Assembly (NCBI GenBank): GCA_007130265.1
Contig: SLST01000023.1
Coordinates: 1 to 60,779 of the forward strand
Length of the DNA stretch: 60,779 bases
DNA from: Spirochaetales bacterium
GTDB taxonomy: Bacteria > Spirochaetota > Spirochaetia > DSM-27196 > SLST01
Direction: 5' to 3'
A program made the translations under genes and the position numbers. The notes under the pieces were generated by a model. The model searched no databases. It saw only the letters and a program-made list of their open reading frames with translations, and was not told the DNA's origin. Of the stretch, positions 9,289 through 18,171 are shown piece after piece (position 1 is the stretch's first letter; the number at the start of each line of letters is the position of its first letter).

Positions 9289-9374
9289 AGACACAGAACG
9301 CTCCCGCTGCATTTGAGCCCGGTTCGGGACGGGTGTGGCGTACAACCCAAAACCAATACATGGAAGGAGAATGC

Positions 9375-10400
9375 ATGGGCAAAATCAAAGTAGCATTCAA
9401 CGGTATGGGCCGCATCGGCAAGAACGTGATGCGCGTCATCATCAGCGAGCTCGACGACAAGTTCGACATCGTTGCGGGAAACGATCTGGTTTCCGCGGAG
9501 GAGATCGCGAAGAGTCTGCCAAAGGACTCGATCTACGGCCGATTCCCGGCCGAGGTGAGTCTGAAGGGCGAGAACGTCATCAAGGCTGGACGTCATGAGA
9601 TCACCGTATACGGTGAGAAAGACGCGTCCAATATCCCCTGGGGGAAGCACGACGTCGACATCGTGTTCGAGTGCACCGGGTTCTACCTGACTGCCGAGAA
9701 GGCGAACGCGCACCTGAAGGGCGGAGCGAAGAAGGTCATCATCAGCGCACCGGCGAAGGACGACACGCACACCGTGGTCGTTGGCGTGAACCACGACACG
9801 ATTGAGGCGGGCGAGAAGATCCTTTCGAACGCCAGCTGTACGACCAACTGTCTTGCGCCGCTCACCAAGGCCATCGATATGAGCCACAAGATCGTCGCTG
9901 GACTCATGAGCACGACGCACGCGGCCACCTCCACGCAGAGAGTCGTCGACTTCTTCGGGGGAGGCAAGAATCGGGCTACGCTCAACAACGTGATACCGGC
10001 CTCTACCGGAGCGGCGATCGCGGTCGGCAAGGTGCTTCCGCACCTGAACGGGAAGCTGAACGGCACCGCGCTTCGCGTCCCGACGGATACCGGGAGCGTC
10101 GTTGAGGCGGTATACCTCGTAGAGGGGAATGTCTCCAAGGGCCAGCTCGCGAAGTCAATCACCGAGAACGTCAAGAAGATGAACGACTCCACGCTCATGA
10201 AGAAGAGCGTGTACTTCGGTGATTACTACGAGTGTTCGCAGGACTGCGTCGGCGAACCGTACTCCTCGATGATTACCGACAACCTGCTCGTCGTGGACCT
10301 CGGGGATCAGACGATGATCAAGGCCACGAGCTTCTACGACAACGAGATGGGTTTCTCCTATCGCATGGCCGAGCTCGCCATGATCTTCAACGACAAGTAG
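9375..10400 (+). CDS. gap: Glyceraldehyde-3-phosphate dehydrogenase
   Basis: Oxidises and phosphorylates glyceraldehyde-3-phosphate with NAD in glycolysis. It has 341 residues. The Rossmann start is KVAFNGMGRIGKNVMRV, the catalytic motif is SNASCTTNCLAP with C155, and H182 lies in LMSTTHAATSTQRVVDFFG. The region around the catalytic histidine differs from the usual LMTTVHAYTNDQ of bacterial GAPDH but keeps the Cys-to-His spacing, so activity is expected. GGAG (9362-9369 region) precedes ATG 9375; an upstream in-frame ATG lacks a ribosome site. The gene is monocistronic, with a strong promoter and an intrinsic terminator, and no pgk or tpi neighbour is present. The divergent active-site segment points to an unusual GAPDH clade. 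Confidence 0.95.
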   Translation: MGKIKVAFNGMGRIGKNVMRVIISELDDKFDIVAGNDLVSAEEIAKSLPKDSIYGRFPAEVSLKGENVIKAGRHEITVYGEKDASNIPWGKHDVDIVFECTGFYLTAEKANAHLKGGAKKVIISAPAKDDTHTVVVGVNHDTIEAGEKILSNASCTTNCLAPLTKAIDMSHKIVAGLMSTTHAATSTQRVVDFFGGGKNRATLNNVIPASTGAAIAVGKVLPHLNGKLNGTALRVPTDTGSVVEAVYLVEGNVSKGQLAKSITENVKKMNDSTLMKKSVYFGDYYECSQDCVGEPYSSMITDNLLVVDLGDQTMIKATSFYDNEMGFSYRMAELAMIFNDK

Positions 10401-10418
10401 TCCAGACCGTACGAGTGC

Positions 10419-10449
10419 AGGACCGACCTTCGGGTCGGTCCTCTTTTTG
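10419..10449 (+). terminator. Intrinsic terminator after GAPDH
   Basis: A perfect 10-bp stem (10419-10428 with 10433-10442) closed by a TTCG tetraloop is followed directly by CTTTTTG. It starts 19 bases after the GAPDH stop codon. Confidence 0.93.
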
Positions 10450-10483
10450 TCCACCGCATGTAGCCGTTCGCCTGCGCCACCGG

Positions 10484-10489
10484 TAGAAT
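10484..10489 (+). promoter_or_regulatory. Putative -10 element of the UroD-family gene
   Basis: TAGAAT (five of six) ends 6 bases before ATG 10496, and there is no Shine-Dalgarno. This places the expected transcription start on the start codon. No good -35 was seen. Confidence 0.4.
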
Positions 10490-10495
10490 CGACCA

Positions 10496-11470
10496 ATGAC
10501 CAGCAGAGAGATCGTGACCGCCAATCTGAACCACACCCCCGTCCATCGTCCTGGGCTCAACTTCGACCGCGGACGCAAGGACGACTTGTGCCGAACCGGA
10601 CCGGGAAGCCCGGAAGGGTACGTCCAACGGCGTTGGCGGGATGGGCCGCTCGAGTACTATGACGACGCCTGGGGCAACACCTGGGTCAGGATGGCAGACG
10701 GAAGCCAGAAGGGAGAGATCCACCGTCCGGTGATCGAGGAGTGGTCACAGCTCGACTCGTTCGAGCCGCCGGTCTACGACGTCGATAGGACCGCGACGAC
10801 CATTCGGAAAGGGTTTGCCGACGCCGGCGACCGGTTCCGCGTCGCGGGTATTGGAGGCTGGGTCTTCGACAATGCCCGCTATCTCCGGAAACTCGAGGTC
10901 TACCTGATGGATCTCGCCCTCCATCCGGACGAGGTCAGGGAGCTCAACAGCCGGGTTGCCAGGGTGTACGAAGCGCTCGTCCATGCGGCCGGTCAGGCAG
11001 GCGCAGACGCCATCATGATCGGTGAGGACATGGGGACGCAGACCGGTCTGCTCTTCTCGCCGCAGATGTTCCGGGAGTTCTTCAAGTCAGACTACACCCG
11101 TCTGATGGGTCTTGCCCACGAGTACGGCATGAAGGTGCTCATGCACAGCTGCGGGAGCAATAGGGAGATTCTCGACGACCTGATCGACTGCGGTGTGGAT
11201 GCGTTCCAGTTCGATCAACCCACGGTCTACGACATGGACGAGCTCGCCGCCCTCTTCCGGCGACGAACCGTGGCTCTCTACAGTCCGGTCGACATCCAGA
11301 AGGTCCTCCCGACCGGGGACCGCTCGCATATCGAGGCGCAGACGCGCCGCATGTGTCGCATCTTCGAGGGCTGTCTCATCGTCAAGAACTACCCGGACCT
11401 GGCCGGCATCGGTGTTGAGGAGGAGTGGGACGATTGGGCCTACCAGGCCGTGCTTGAGATGTCGGGCTGA
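10496..11470 (+). CDS. Uroporphyrinogen decarboxylase-family protein (methyltransferase-like)
   Basis: A 324-residue TIM-barrel protein of the UroD superfamily. It has no haem-gene neighbours and lacks the conserved N-terminal Arg motif of true HemE. It carries MHSCGSN (about residue 212), the H-x-C zinc site typical of MtaA/corrinoid-type methyltransferases of this family, and the ADAIMIGEDMGTQTGLLFSP and DAFQFDQP barrel segments. It probably moves a methyl group, or acts on a small substrate, rather than decarboxylating uroporphyrinogen. No corrinoid protein gene is adjacent, though metH lies 5 kb upstream. The gene is preceded by a -10-like box with no leader. The exact substrate cannot be read from the sequence. 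Confidence 0.75.
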   Translation: MTSREIVTANLNHTPVHRPGLNFDRGRKDDLCRTGPGSPEGYVQRRWRDGPLEYYDDAWGNTWVRMADGSQKGEIHRPVIEEWSQLDSFEPPVYDVDRTATTIRKGFADAGDRFRVAGIGGWVFDNARYLRKLEVYLMDLALHPDEVRELNSRVARVYEALVHAAGQAGADAIMIGEDMGTQTGLLFSPQMFREFFKSDYTRLMGLAHEYGMKVLMHSCGSNREILDDLIDCGVDAFQFDQPTVYDMDELAALFRRRTVALYSPVDIQKVLPTGDRSHIEAQTRRMCRIFEGCLIVKNYPDLAGIGVEEEWDDWAYQAVLEMSG

Positions 11471-11482
11471 GCGAGGTATCAT
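11454..11482 (+). promoter_or_regulatory. Promoter upstream of the beta-barrel/AKR gene cluster
   Basis: TTGAGA and TATCAT separated by exactly 17 bp form a strong sigma70-type pair overlapping the end of the UroD-family gene. The following leader contains GAGGAG in front of ATG 11504. Confidence 0.6.
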
Positions 11483-11503
11483 CGGTATCGAGGAGCTAAG
11501 CAA

Positions 11504-12022
11504 ATGACAGTACAGCCGCGAAGACTTATCGTCACGACGATTCTCATTGTCGCCCTTGTCGCCCCCGCGAGCGTATTCGCAGGAGTCGGCATAGGAGCCG
11601 CCGCATACTCGGATACGCCGATCCTCGCCGCCTCGGACGTCAACCGCGACCTTCTGGACGGTTCGTTCAGCTTCGGCGCGAACGGACGGATCAAGTTTGA
11701 CTCACTCATGCTCGACGCCCTTGGGCTGTATGCCACCGGCGAGGAGTCGATCGACCTCTACCTGACGGCACAGCTTACGGGCGACTTCCTCTCGTTTCTG
11801 CGCCTTTCGGCGGGGATAGGCCCGGCTATTCGGTTTCCGCTTGCGAGTAACGACGAGATCTCAGTCGACTGGATCAACGCCAAGTTCGACGCCGACCTGA
11901 TCCTCTTCAAGCGGTTCTCGGTAGGCTTGAGCTTCCAGTATCTCATCCCGAGCTCGGACGTCAACGCGATTGATTTATCGCGGGCACGAGGTCGGATCGG
12001 CGCCTCCGCGCTGATCTGGTAG
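11504..12022 (+). CDS. Small outer-membrane beta-barrel protein, unknown function
   Basis: A 172-residue protein with a typical Sec signal peptide: basic start, hydrophobic core, cleavage likely after PASVFA near residue 27. The rest is alternating polar/apolar beta strands and ends in an aromatic residue (ALIW), as expected for Bam-inserted outer-membrane barrels. Its length would fit an 8-stranded barrel. GAGGAG lies 9 bases before the ATG. It is followed 12 bases later by an aldo/keto reductase gene. No enzyme motif is seen, and no family is recognised beyond the fold type. Confidence 0.65.
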   Translation: MTVQPRRLIVTTILIVALVAPASVFAGVGIGAAAYSDTPILAASDVNRDLLDGSFSFGANGRIKFDSLMLDALGLYATGEESIDLYLTAQLTGDFLSFLRLSAGIGPAIRFPLASNDEISVDWINAKFDADLILFKRFSVGLSFQYLIPSSDVNAIDLSRARGRIGASALIW

Positions 12023-12034
12023 GCGACGGGACGG

Positions 12035-13054
12035 ATGACGTACCGCCAACTGGGACTCTCCGGTCTCAAGGTCTCTGAGCTCTGCCTCGGAACCATGACC
12101 TTCGGCCACGGAACGACCGAGTCCGAGGCGAAGGAGATGGTAAGCCGCGCGTTCGACGCCGGAATCAACTTCTTCGACACGGCAAACTCGTACGCTGATT
12201 CGCAGTCGGAGGTGTTCCTCGGCAAGGCGCTGCGGGACCGCCGTCGGGAGGCGGTCGTCGCTACCAAGTTCTACAACCCCATGGGCGAGGGTCCGAACGA
12301 TTCGGGGATGTCCCGATACCACATCATGAATGCCATCGACGACAGCCTCACACGCCTTGGCATGGACCACGTCGACATCTACTACATCCATCACGTCGAT
12401 CAGCAGACCCCGATCGAGGAGATGCTGCGCGCGCTTGATGATCTGGTCCGTCAGGGGAAGGTTCGCTACATTGCCTGCAGCAACTACGAGGCGTGGCGTC
12501 TCATGGACGCGCTCTGGACCTCGCGGGCGAACGGCCTGTCGGAGTTCGTCTGTTATCAGCCCCAGTACAGCCTCGTCGTACGCGACATAGAGCGTGACCT
12601 CATCCCTGCCTGCCGCCACGCGGGTCTCGGGGTCGTGACCTGGTCACCGCTGGCCGGAGGATTTCTGTCGGGGAAGTATCAGCCCGGCGAGCGCACCCGG
12701 CCGGGGGCACGATCGGAGGCAGGGTGGGCGTACCCGATCGACTACTTCGCGGACAACGCGGACGAGACGTTGCGGGCGCTGCTCGATGTCGCCGCGCGAC
12801 TCGACCGGACTCCGTCGCAGACGGCGATCCGCTGGGTTCTCGAGCAGAGCGGTGTGTCTTCGGTGATCATCGGTGCCCGTACGCTTGAGCATCTTGAGGA
12901 CAATATCGCGTCAACCGGCTGGAAGCTTGCCCCCGAGGCCGCCGCGGAGCTCTCCGACGTCTCCGCGCCGCGTATCGCCTATCCGGAGGCGATGGAGTGG
13001 CCGCGCGACGCGGCCCGACTCTCCGCGATCAGGAGTCACGGTGCCGGGCCGTGA
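12035..13054 (+). CDS. Aldo/keto reductase
   Basis: An NADPH-dependent carbonyl reductase of the AKR superfamily, 339 residues. The catalytic tetrad is visible: D48 (FFDTA), Y53, K78 (VATKF) and H119 (YYIHHVD). The C-terminal cofactor segment VSSVIIGARTLEHLEDN is also present. The sequence resembles the general-stress or YajO/IolS-like subgroup rather than aldose reductase. It is followed by a ketopantoate-reductase-like gene whose GTG start overlaps it by 14 bases, so the two are coupled. The physiological substrate is unknown. Confidence 0.9.
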   Translation: MTYRQLGLSGLKVSELCLGTMTFGHGTTESEAKEMVSRAFDAGINFFDTANSYADSQSEVFLGKALRDRRREAVVATKFYNPMGEGPNDSGMSRYHIMNAIDDSLTRLGMDHVDIYYIHHVDQQTPIEEMLRALDDLVRQGKVRYIACSNYEAWRLMDALWTSRANGLSEFVCYQPQYSLVVRDIERDLIPACRHAGLGVVTWSPLAGGFLSGKYQPGERTRPGARSEAGWAYPIDYFADNADETLRALLDVAARLDRTPSQTAIRWVLEQSGVSSVIIGARTLEHLEDNIASTGWKLAPEAAAELSDVSAPRIAYPEAMEWPRDAARLSAIRSHGAGP

Positions 13055-13994
13055 CACGGGCCTTGCCGAGCGAGTAGGGCTGGTCGGGGCCGGGGCGGTC
13101 GGAGCGTCGCTCGTCGCGATGATGCTCGACGCCGGTGTGCGTGTGGCCGTGATCGCCAACGGAGAGCGCGCCGCGCGATTGCGCGCGGAGGGGATCACGG
13201 TCAACGGCACGAAGTACCATCCGCCGGTAGACGAAGGGGGCGAGCAGGGCGGCTACGATCTGGTCATCGTCGCCACGAAATCGACGCAGCTCGACGAGGC
13301 GCTGCAGCTTATCGTACGGGCGGCAGGCCGCGACGGGGTCATCATGAGCCTTCTCAACGGTATCAGCAGTGAGGCGATTATCCGCGATGCGCTTCGGCTC
13401 GAAGGGACGCCGCCGGAGTCGGTCGAGAGGCGCGTAGTCCCGGCGATGATCCTCGGTATCGACGCCACGCGCTGCGACGACGGGATAGCCTACCTGAACC
13501 GAGGCACCGTCTACTTCGGGGCCGACCCGACCGTCGCGCCGATTCCCGACTCAGCGCTCGAAGCGATCGAACGCGTCTTCGCAGCGGCAGGCATCCCGGC
13601 GTCGCGGAGCCCGGATATCACGAGGACGCTGTGGTGGAAGTTCATGATCAACGTCGGCATCAACCAGGCGTCGGCCATCCTGCGTGCACCCTACGGGCTC
13701 TTCCAGCGCTCGAATCACGCGCGTGACCTCATGGTCGCCGCAATGGAGGAGGCGCGCACCCTCTCGGATCTGGAGGGCGTCGGTCTGACACGGTCCGACA
13801 TTGATCAGTGGATCACGACGCTTGCGGGGCTCAACCCGGAGGCGAAGACCTCCATGGTTCAGGATGTCGAGCAGGGGCGACCAACCGAAGTCGACCTCTT
13901 CGCCGGGACGGTTCTCGAGCTTGCCTCGCGACACGGCGTCGAGGCCCCGGTCAACCGCGTCTTCTTCCAGCTGCTGCGAGCGATGGAGAAGTAG
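13041..13994 (+). CDS. Ketopantoate reductase (PanE/ApbA) family protein
   Basis: A 317-residue NADPH-dependent reductase. The N-terminal Rossmann motif is GLVGAGAVGASL. The middle segment has LVIVATKSTQLDEAL and LLNGIS, and the C-terminal catalytic helix has WWKFMINVGINQAS, with the conserved lysine and asparagines of PanE. It may make pantoate for coenzyme A or act on a related 2-oxo acid. No other pan genes are nearby. GTG 13041 is chosen because AGGAG lies 5 bases upstream and the Rossmann motif begins soon after. It overlaps the aldo/keto reductase end and is followed 2 bases later by the YqfO-like gene. Confidence 0.85.
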   Translation: MPGRDTGLAERVGLVGAGAVGASLVAMMLDAGVRVAVIANGERAARLRAEGITVNGTKYHPPVDEGGEQGGYDLVIVATKSTQLDEALQLIVRAAGRDGVIMSLLNGISSEAIIRDALRLEGTPPESVERRVVPAMILGIDATRCDDGIAYLNRGTVYFGADPTVAPIPDSALEAIERVFAAAGIPASRSPDITRTLWWKFMINVGINQASAILRAPYGLFQRSNHARDLMVAAMEEARTLSDLEGVGLTRSDIDQWITTLAGLNPEAKTSMVQDVEQGRPTEVDLFAGTVLELASRHGVEAPVNRVFFQLLRAMEK

Positions 13995-13996
13995 AG

Positions 13997-14350
13997 GTGC
14001 ACAAGCTCGTCTTCTTCGTCCCGTCCGAGTGGGCTGAGCCGGTCAAACAGGCGGTTTTCGGCGCGGGGGCAGGCGCCTATGAGCGCTACGATTCCTGCTG
14101 CTGGCAGACTTCCGGGACCGGACAGTTCAGGCCGCTCGCCGGCAGCAACCCCTACCTCGGCAGACGGGGCGAGGTCGAGTACGTGACGGAGCTTCGCGTG
14201 GAGATGGTGTGCGACGACCACGCTGTTCGACCCGCGCTCGAAGCTCTGCTCGCGGCCCATCCGTACGAGGAGCCGGCCTACGAGGTGTATCGCATCTGGA
14301 CCGCCGGAGACTTCATGTGCTCGACTCGTCGGAACGCACCTGGCGGATGA
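13997..14350 (+). CDS. YqfO/NIF3-type CutA-like domain protein
   Basis: A 117-residue stand-alone copy of the domain inserted in YqfO/NIF3 proteins, which has a CutA-like ferredoxin fold. Recognisable signatures are KLVFFVPSEWAEPVKQAVF, CCWQTSGTGQFRPLAGSNP and the C-terminal AAHPYEEPAYEVYRI. The biochemical role of the free domain is unknown; related CutA-like folds form trimers and bind metals or ligands. The GTG start follows the upstream stop by 2 bases (GAGGTG), so it is co-translated. The 3' end overlaps the converging ABC-exporter gene by 38 bases. Confidence 0.8.
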   Translation: MHKLVFFVPSEWAEPVKQAVFGAGAGAYERYDSCCWQTSGTGQFRPLAGSNPYLGRRGEVEYVTELRVEMVCDDHAVRPALEALLAAHPYEEPAYEVYRIWTAGDFMCSTRRNAPGG

Positions 14351-16223
14351 GCTCGTCGGGGATATCGTCGAACGATGCGTAGTTCATCGTGTAGAGCCGG
14401 GCGTACAGCCCCTCCCGGTCCATGAGCTCGTCGTGCGTCCCGATCTCGACGATCCGGCCGTCCTGGAGCACTACGATCCGGTCCGATCCTCGAATCGTCG
14501 AGAGGCGATGGGCGATCACGAGACCCGTGCGGCCCTTCAGTAGTCGTTTCAGTGCGTTCTGGATGAGTTTCTCGGTGTAGCTGTCTATGTTTGCGGTCGC
14601 CTCGTCGAGGACGAGGATCTTCGCGTCGGCAACCAGCGCGCGCGCGAAGCTGATCAGCTGTCGCTGCCCGTGTGAGAGGTTCCCACCGCCCTGCTCGAGC
14701 GGCGTGTCGTAGCCGTCCGGCAGCTGCATGATGAGGTCGTGCGCGCCGACCGCGCGTGCGGCCGCCTCCACCTGCTCCATAGTCGCGTCGGTCGTGCGGT
14801 AGCGAATATTCTCGAGGATCGTTCCGGTGAACAGGAAGGGCTCCTGGAGGACCATCGCGATGTGCCGGCCGAGCGAGTGCTGGCTGACGTCGCGAACGTC
14901 GTGTCCGTCGATCAGGATCCTTCCATCCCAGATGTCGTAGAACCGGTGGGCGAGCGCAGTGATGCTCGTCTTTCCTGAGCCGGTAGGGCCAACCAGCGCA
15001 ACGGTCTCGCCGGGGTTCACCGTGAAGCTGATGTCGGTGAGGATTGGGCGATCCTTCTCGTAGCCGAAGGTCACGTGGTCGAACTCGATCTTGCCTTCGA
15101 TCTCTTCGAGCTCGTGGGCATCCGGCTTGTCCGCGACGTCGACCTTCACGTCCATAACCTCGAAGATACGATTCCCGGACGCCATGGCCCGTTGCATGAC
15201 GCTGTACTGCATCGTGATCGATCGGATCGGCGCGAAGAACCGCTGCACGTAGAAGATGAAGGCGACCATCACGCCGAGCTCGAGCGTTTGGTTCAGCACC
15301 ATGGTGCCGCCGGCGACGACGACCACCGCCATGGCGACGCCGGTCAGCGTATCAACGATGGGAATCATGATCTGCGCGAACCGCGTCGCGCGCAGCTGTG
15401 ACTCGAGGTTGGCATGCGCCTTGTCGTCGAAGAGGACATAGTTGATGTCCTCGCGCGCCATTGCCTGCACCGTGCGGACTCCGTTTATCGCCTCGGCGAG
15501 CGCTCCGTTCGTGGTTGAGCTGGCAAGCCGCGCGCTGACGAACGCCTCGCGAGCCCGCGGGAGCCAGACGAAGCGCACGATGAAGAGAAGCGGCACGATG
15601 CCGAGTGTCATGAGCCCGAGCGGAAGGTTGAGCACGAGGATGACCGCGATGATGCCGGACAGGAGGATCACGTCGCCGACGGCGAATATCGAGGACTCGA
15701 GGAACTGCTGGAGCGCGTGCACGTCGCCCTGTAGCCGCGACATCAGCCTGCCCACTTCCGTCTTGTCCATGAAGGAGAGCGAGATGCGCTGCAGGTGGCC
15801 GAACATCGCCTTGCGCATGTCGAAGAGCACTCGCTCGCCAACCTCGCTCGCAAGCCGCTCCTGAGCATAGTTCGCCGCGTAGTTGATCAGGATGACCGCG
15901 CCGAAGACGGCAGCCGCGATGTAGAGGGCTGTCCGGCTTGCCTCGGCGCCCACGAGGGCCTGATCGATCGCGTTGCGGATGATGAGCGGCACTGCGAGCT
16001 GGGTCGCGGTGAACAGCAGTACCCCGACGAGCGCGAGGAGCAGCTGTTTGCGGTAGGGTCGAACGAAAGGGATAAAGCGCTTCAGGACGTGGGGGTCGAA
16101 GACGCGGCCGAACAGCTGCTCTTCCTGGTTGACTTGCGACCCGACTACCGCGAGCGGCGGGCGTTCCTCTTCCGGGATGCTGTAGTCGTGAAACTGCTCG
16201 CGTATTCGGTTTGGTGACGACAT
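14313..16223 (-). CDS. ABC exporter subunit, consensus ATP site
   Basis: A 636-residue half-transporter. Six transmembrane helices (about residues 60-340) are fused to an ATPase domain with Walker A GPTGSGKTS, signature LSHGQRQL (H replacing the second G of LSGGQ), Walker B ILVLDEAT with catalytic Glu, and H-loop VIAHRL. It pairs with the next gene upstream (16228-18063), 4 bases away, whose Walker B Glu is replaced. This gene order and asymmetry match heterodimeric exporters such as TM287/TM288 and BmrC/BmrD, which export drugs or lipids. ATG 16223 is chosen because GGAGGAAG lies 9 bases upstream, inside the end of the partner gene. Substrate unknown. Confidence 0.9.
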   Translation of the reverse strand: MSSPNRIREQFHDYSIPEEERPPLAVVGSQVNQEEQLFGRVFDPHVLKRFIPFVRPYRKQLLLALVGVLLFTATQLAVPLIIRNAIDQALVGAEASRTALYIAAAVFGAVILINYAANYAQERLASEVGERVLFDMRKAMFGHLQRISLSFMDKTEVGRLMSRLQGDVHALQQFLESSIFAVGDVILLSGIIAVILVLNLPLGLMTLGIVPLLFIVRFVWLPRAREAFVSARLASSTTNGALAEAINGVRTVQAMAREDINYVLFDDKAHANLESQLRATRFAQIMIPIVDTLTGVAMAVVVVAGGTMVLNQTLELGVMVAFIFYVQRFFAPIRSITMQYSVMQRAMASGNRIFEVMDVKVDVADKPDAHELEEIEGKIEFDHVTFGYEKDRPILTDISFTVNPGETVALVGPTGSGKTSITALAHRFYDIWDGRILIDGHDVRDVSQHSLGRHIAMVLQEPFLFTGTILENIRYRTTDATMEQVEAAARAVGAHDLIMQLPDGYDTPLEQGGGNLSHGQRQLISFARALVADAKILVLDEATANIDSYTEKLIQNALKRLLKGRTGLVIAHRLSTIRGSDRIVVLQDGRIVEIGTHDELMDREGLYARLYTMNYASFDDIPDELIRQVRSDESST

Positions 16224-16227
16224 GGTG

Positions 16228-18063
16228 CTACACTTCCTCCGTAGGGTTGGATTGCAGCTCGAAGAGCGCGTGGTACCGTCCTCCGGCTGCCAGGAGCGAC
16301 TCGTGCGTGCCACGCTCTACGACGCTCCCGTTGTCGAGGAACAGGATCTCGTCGGCGTGCATCATCGAGCTGAGGCGGTGCGAGATCACGATCACGACGG
16401 AGTCTGCTGCCTGGTCGCGAAGTGACGACAGGATTCGCTGTTCGGTCGCGGCGTCTATGGCGGCAGTCGAGTCGTCGAACACGAGAATCGCCGGCTGCAT
16501 GAGCAGGGCCCGCGCGATCACCAGCCGCTGCCTCTGTCCTCCGGACAACGACACCCCGCGTTCGCCAACGAGCGTTCCGTACCCTCGCGGCAGGTCATGG
16601 ATGTAGCTGTGAAGCTGCGCCGTGTTCGTTGCCGTGACGATCCTGTCGTAGTCCGCCCACGGATCGCCGTAGGCGACGTTATTCATGATTCCCGAGGTGA
16701 AGAGAAAAATATCCTGCTGGATCACGCTCACCGCCGAGCGCAGTGATTTCAGCGTCACGTCGCGGATATCCTGTCCGTCGATAGTGATCCTGCCGTTGGT
16801 GACGTCGTAGAACCGAGGAACAAGGTGGGCTATCGTCGACTTGCCGGCGCCCGGGGGACCGACTATCCCAAGGGTCTGTCCGCGGTGAAGCTTGAAACTG
16901 ACATCCTCGAGCACCGGGACGGTCTCTTCGCCGAGCTGGTAGTCGAAACTGACGTGGTCGAACTCGAGGACGGCGTCTTTGACCTCGAGGTCCGACGCCA
17001 GCGGACTGTCCTTGATGTCGGGTTCCTCGTCGAGCACGGAGAACAGCCGCTCTCCCGACGTGGTCGCGCGGGCGATCGAGTTGACCAGAAGCCCGAGCTG
17101 ACGAACAGGCATCTGGAGCACCGTCATGTAGGCGAGAAACTCGGTGAGCGTTCCCACGGTGATCTCGCCCGCGAGTGTCTTCTGCCCCCCGACAAACAGG
17201 ACGAGGCCCATCGACACGTAAAACGCAAAGCTCATCACCGTGCCGTTGCCGACGCGGGTGCGAATCCGCTGGGAGGTGATCTCCATCGCTTGCGAGCTCG
17301 CCTTGTCGAACTTGCCCATCTCGTAGTCCTGCGCCGCGAAGGCTCGCACTACCCGGATGCCCTGGAGGTTTTCTTCCATGACCCGCGTCAGGTAGGAGAG
17401 CCGTTCCTGCAGACGATGCCAGCTTTCGCGCAGCGAGAGCCGGGCATCAACTGCGCGCCAGCCGACGAACGGGACGAAGCTGAGCGCGAGGAGCCCGAGG
17501 AGCCAGTCCGCGCTGAGCAATCGGTACGATCCGATGCCGATCAGGAGGGTGAGCAGAATGACCCGCATGATACCCGTATTGACGAAGAGCCTCACTCCCT
17601 CCACGTCGAGCATGCCTCGCGTAATGAGGTCTCCGCTGTGCGCGTGGTCGTGGTATCGGAAGTCGAGTCGCTGGATCTTGTCGTAGATCGCCATGCGCAG
17701 TTCGTAGCCGATGTGCTGACCCACCGACTCTCCGAGGTAGTTGTGCAGCATCGTAAACAGACCACGGAGAACACTCGCTGCGAAGAGCAGGAGCCCCGTC
17801 GTCAGGAGGGCCTGTCGGGCGGCGTCGAGCGTATCAGCGTGACCGAGCATTCCGTACGCATTGTCGACCGCGGTTCCGAGAAACTGCGGAATGTAGAGCT
17901 GGAATACGACCGCGACGACGAGCGCGGCCACCGCGACTGCCATCCGCCACGAATAGTGCAGGGCCATGCGCCCTACCCGAACGACGACGTCGAATCCTTC
18001 TACCATTTTCCGGAACGTGAACCGACCGGACTCCCGCGGCTGTGCTTCTGTCATGGATCTCAT
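16228..18063 (-). CDS. ABC exporter subunit, degenerate ATP site
   Basis: A 611-residue half-transporter with six membrane helices and an ATPase domain. It has Walker A GPPGAGKST, a canonical signature LSGGQRQR and H-loop ISHRL, but Walker B ends ILVFDDSTAAID, with Asp in place of the catalytic Glu. This marks the non-hydrolysing site of heterodimeric ABC exporters (TM287 or BmrC type), with the downstream gene as the active partner. Start 18063 lies 13 bases below a good -10 box; ATG 18054 is an alternative three codons in. The 5' end diverges from the tRNA-dihydrouridine synthase gene. Confidence 0.88.
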   Translation of the reverse strand: MRSMTEAQPRESGRFTFRKMVEGFDVVVRVGRMALHYSWRMAVAVAALVVAVVFQLYIPQFLGTAVDNAYGMLGHADTLDAARQALLTTGLLLFAASVLRGLFTMLHNYLGESVGQHIGYELRMAIYDKIQRLDFRYHDHAHSGDLITRGMLDVEGVRLFVNTGIMRVILLTLLIGIGSYRLLSADWLLGLLALSFVPFVGWRAVDARLSLRESWHRLQERLSYLTRVMEENLQGIRVVRAFAAQDYEMGKFDKASSQAMEITSQRIRTRVGNGTVMSFAFYVSMGLVLFVGGQKTLAGEITVGTLTEFLAYMTVLQMPVRQLGLLVNSIARATTSGERLFSVLDEEPDIKDSPLASDLEVKDAVLEFDHVSFDYQLGEETVPVLEDVSFKLHRGQTLGIVGPPGAGKSTIAHLVPRFYDVTNGRITIDGQDIRDVTLKSLRSAVSVIQQDIFLFTSGIMNNVAYGDPWADYDRIVTATNTAQLHSYIHDLPRGYGTLVGERGVSLSGGQRQRLVIARALLMQPAILVFDDSTAAIDAATEQRILSSLRDQAADSVVIVISHRLSSMMHADEILFLDNGSVVERGTHESLLAAGGRYHALFELQSNPTEEV

Positions 18064-18076
18064 AGGCAAGTACTCT

Positions 18077-18105
18077 ATCCTACCCGCCCTCCGCAGAAGG
18101 TGCAA
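18077..18105 (-). promoter_or_regulatory. Promoter of the ABC exporter operon
   Basis: On the minus strand TTGCAC and TAGGAT are separated by 17 bp, a sigma70-type pair giving a very short leader before the first ABC gene. Confidence 0.45.
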
Positions 18106-18136
18106 TCGCCGAGTCGCCGCGAGCCTCGACCCACGG

Positions 18137-18165
18137 TTGTCCGGACCCTCGCGCGTCCGTAGTAT
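18137..18165 (+). promoter_or_regulatory. Promoter of the dihydrouridine synthase operon
   Basis: TTGTCC and TAGTAT are separated by 17 bp. The -10 box ends 6 bases before GTG 18172, so transcription should start at the start codon. There is no Shine-Dalgarno. Confidence 0.55.
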
Positions 18166-18171
18166 TGACCT

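Noticed and set aside
16825..18162. A 445-codon plus-strand frame opposite the ABC exporter
   Set aside because: Charged, motif-free translation; the exporter subunit is complete on the other strand.
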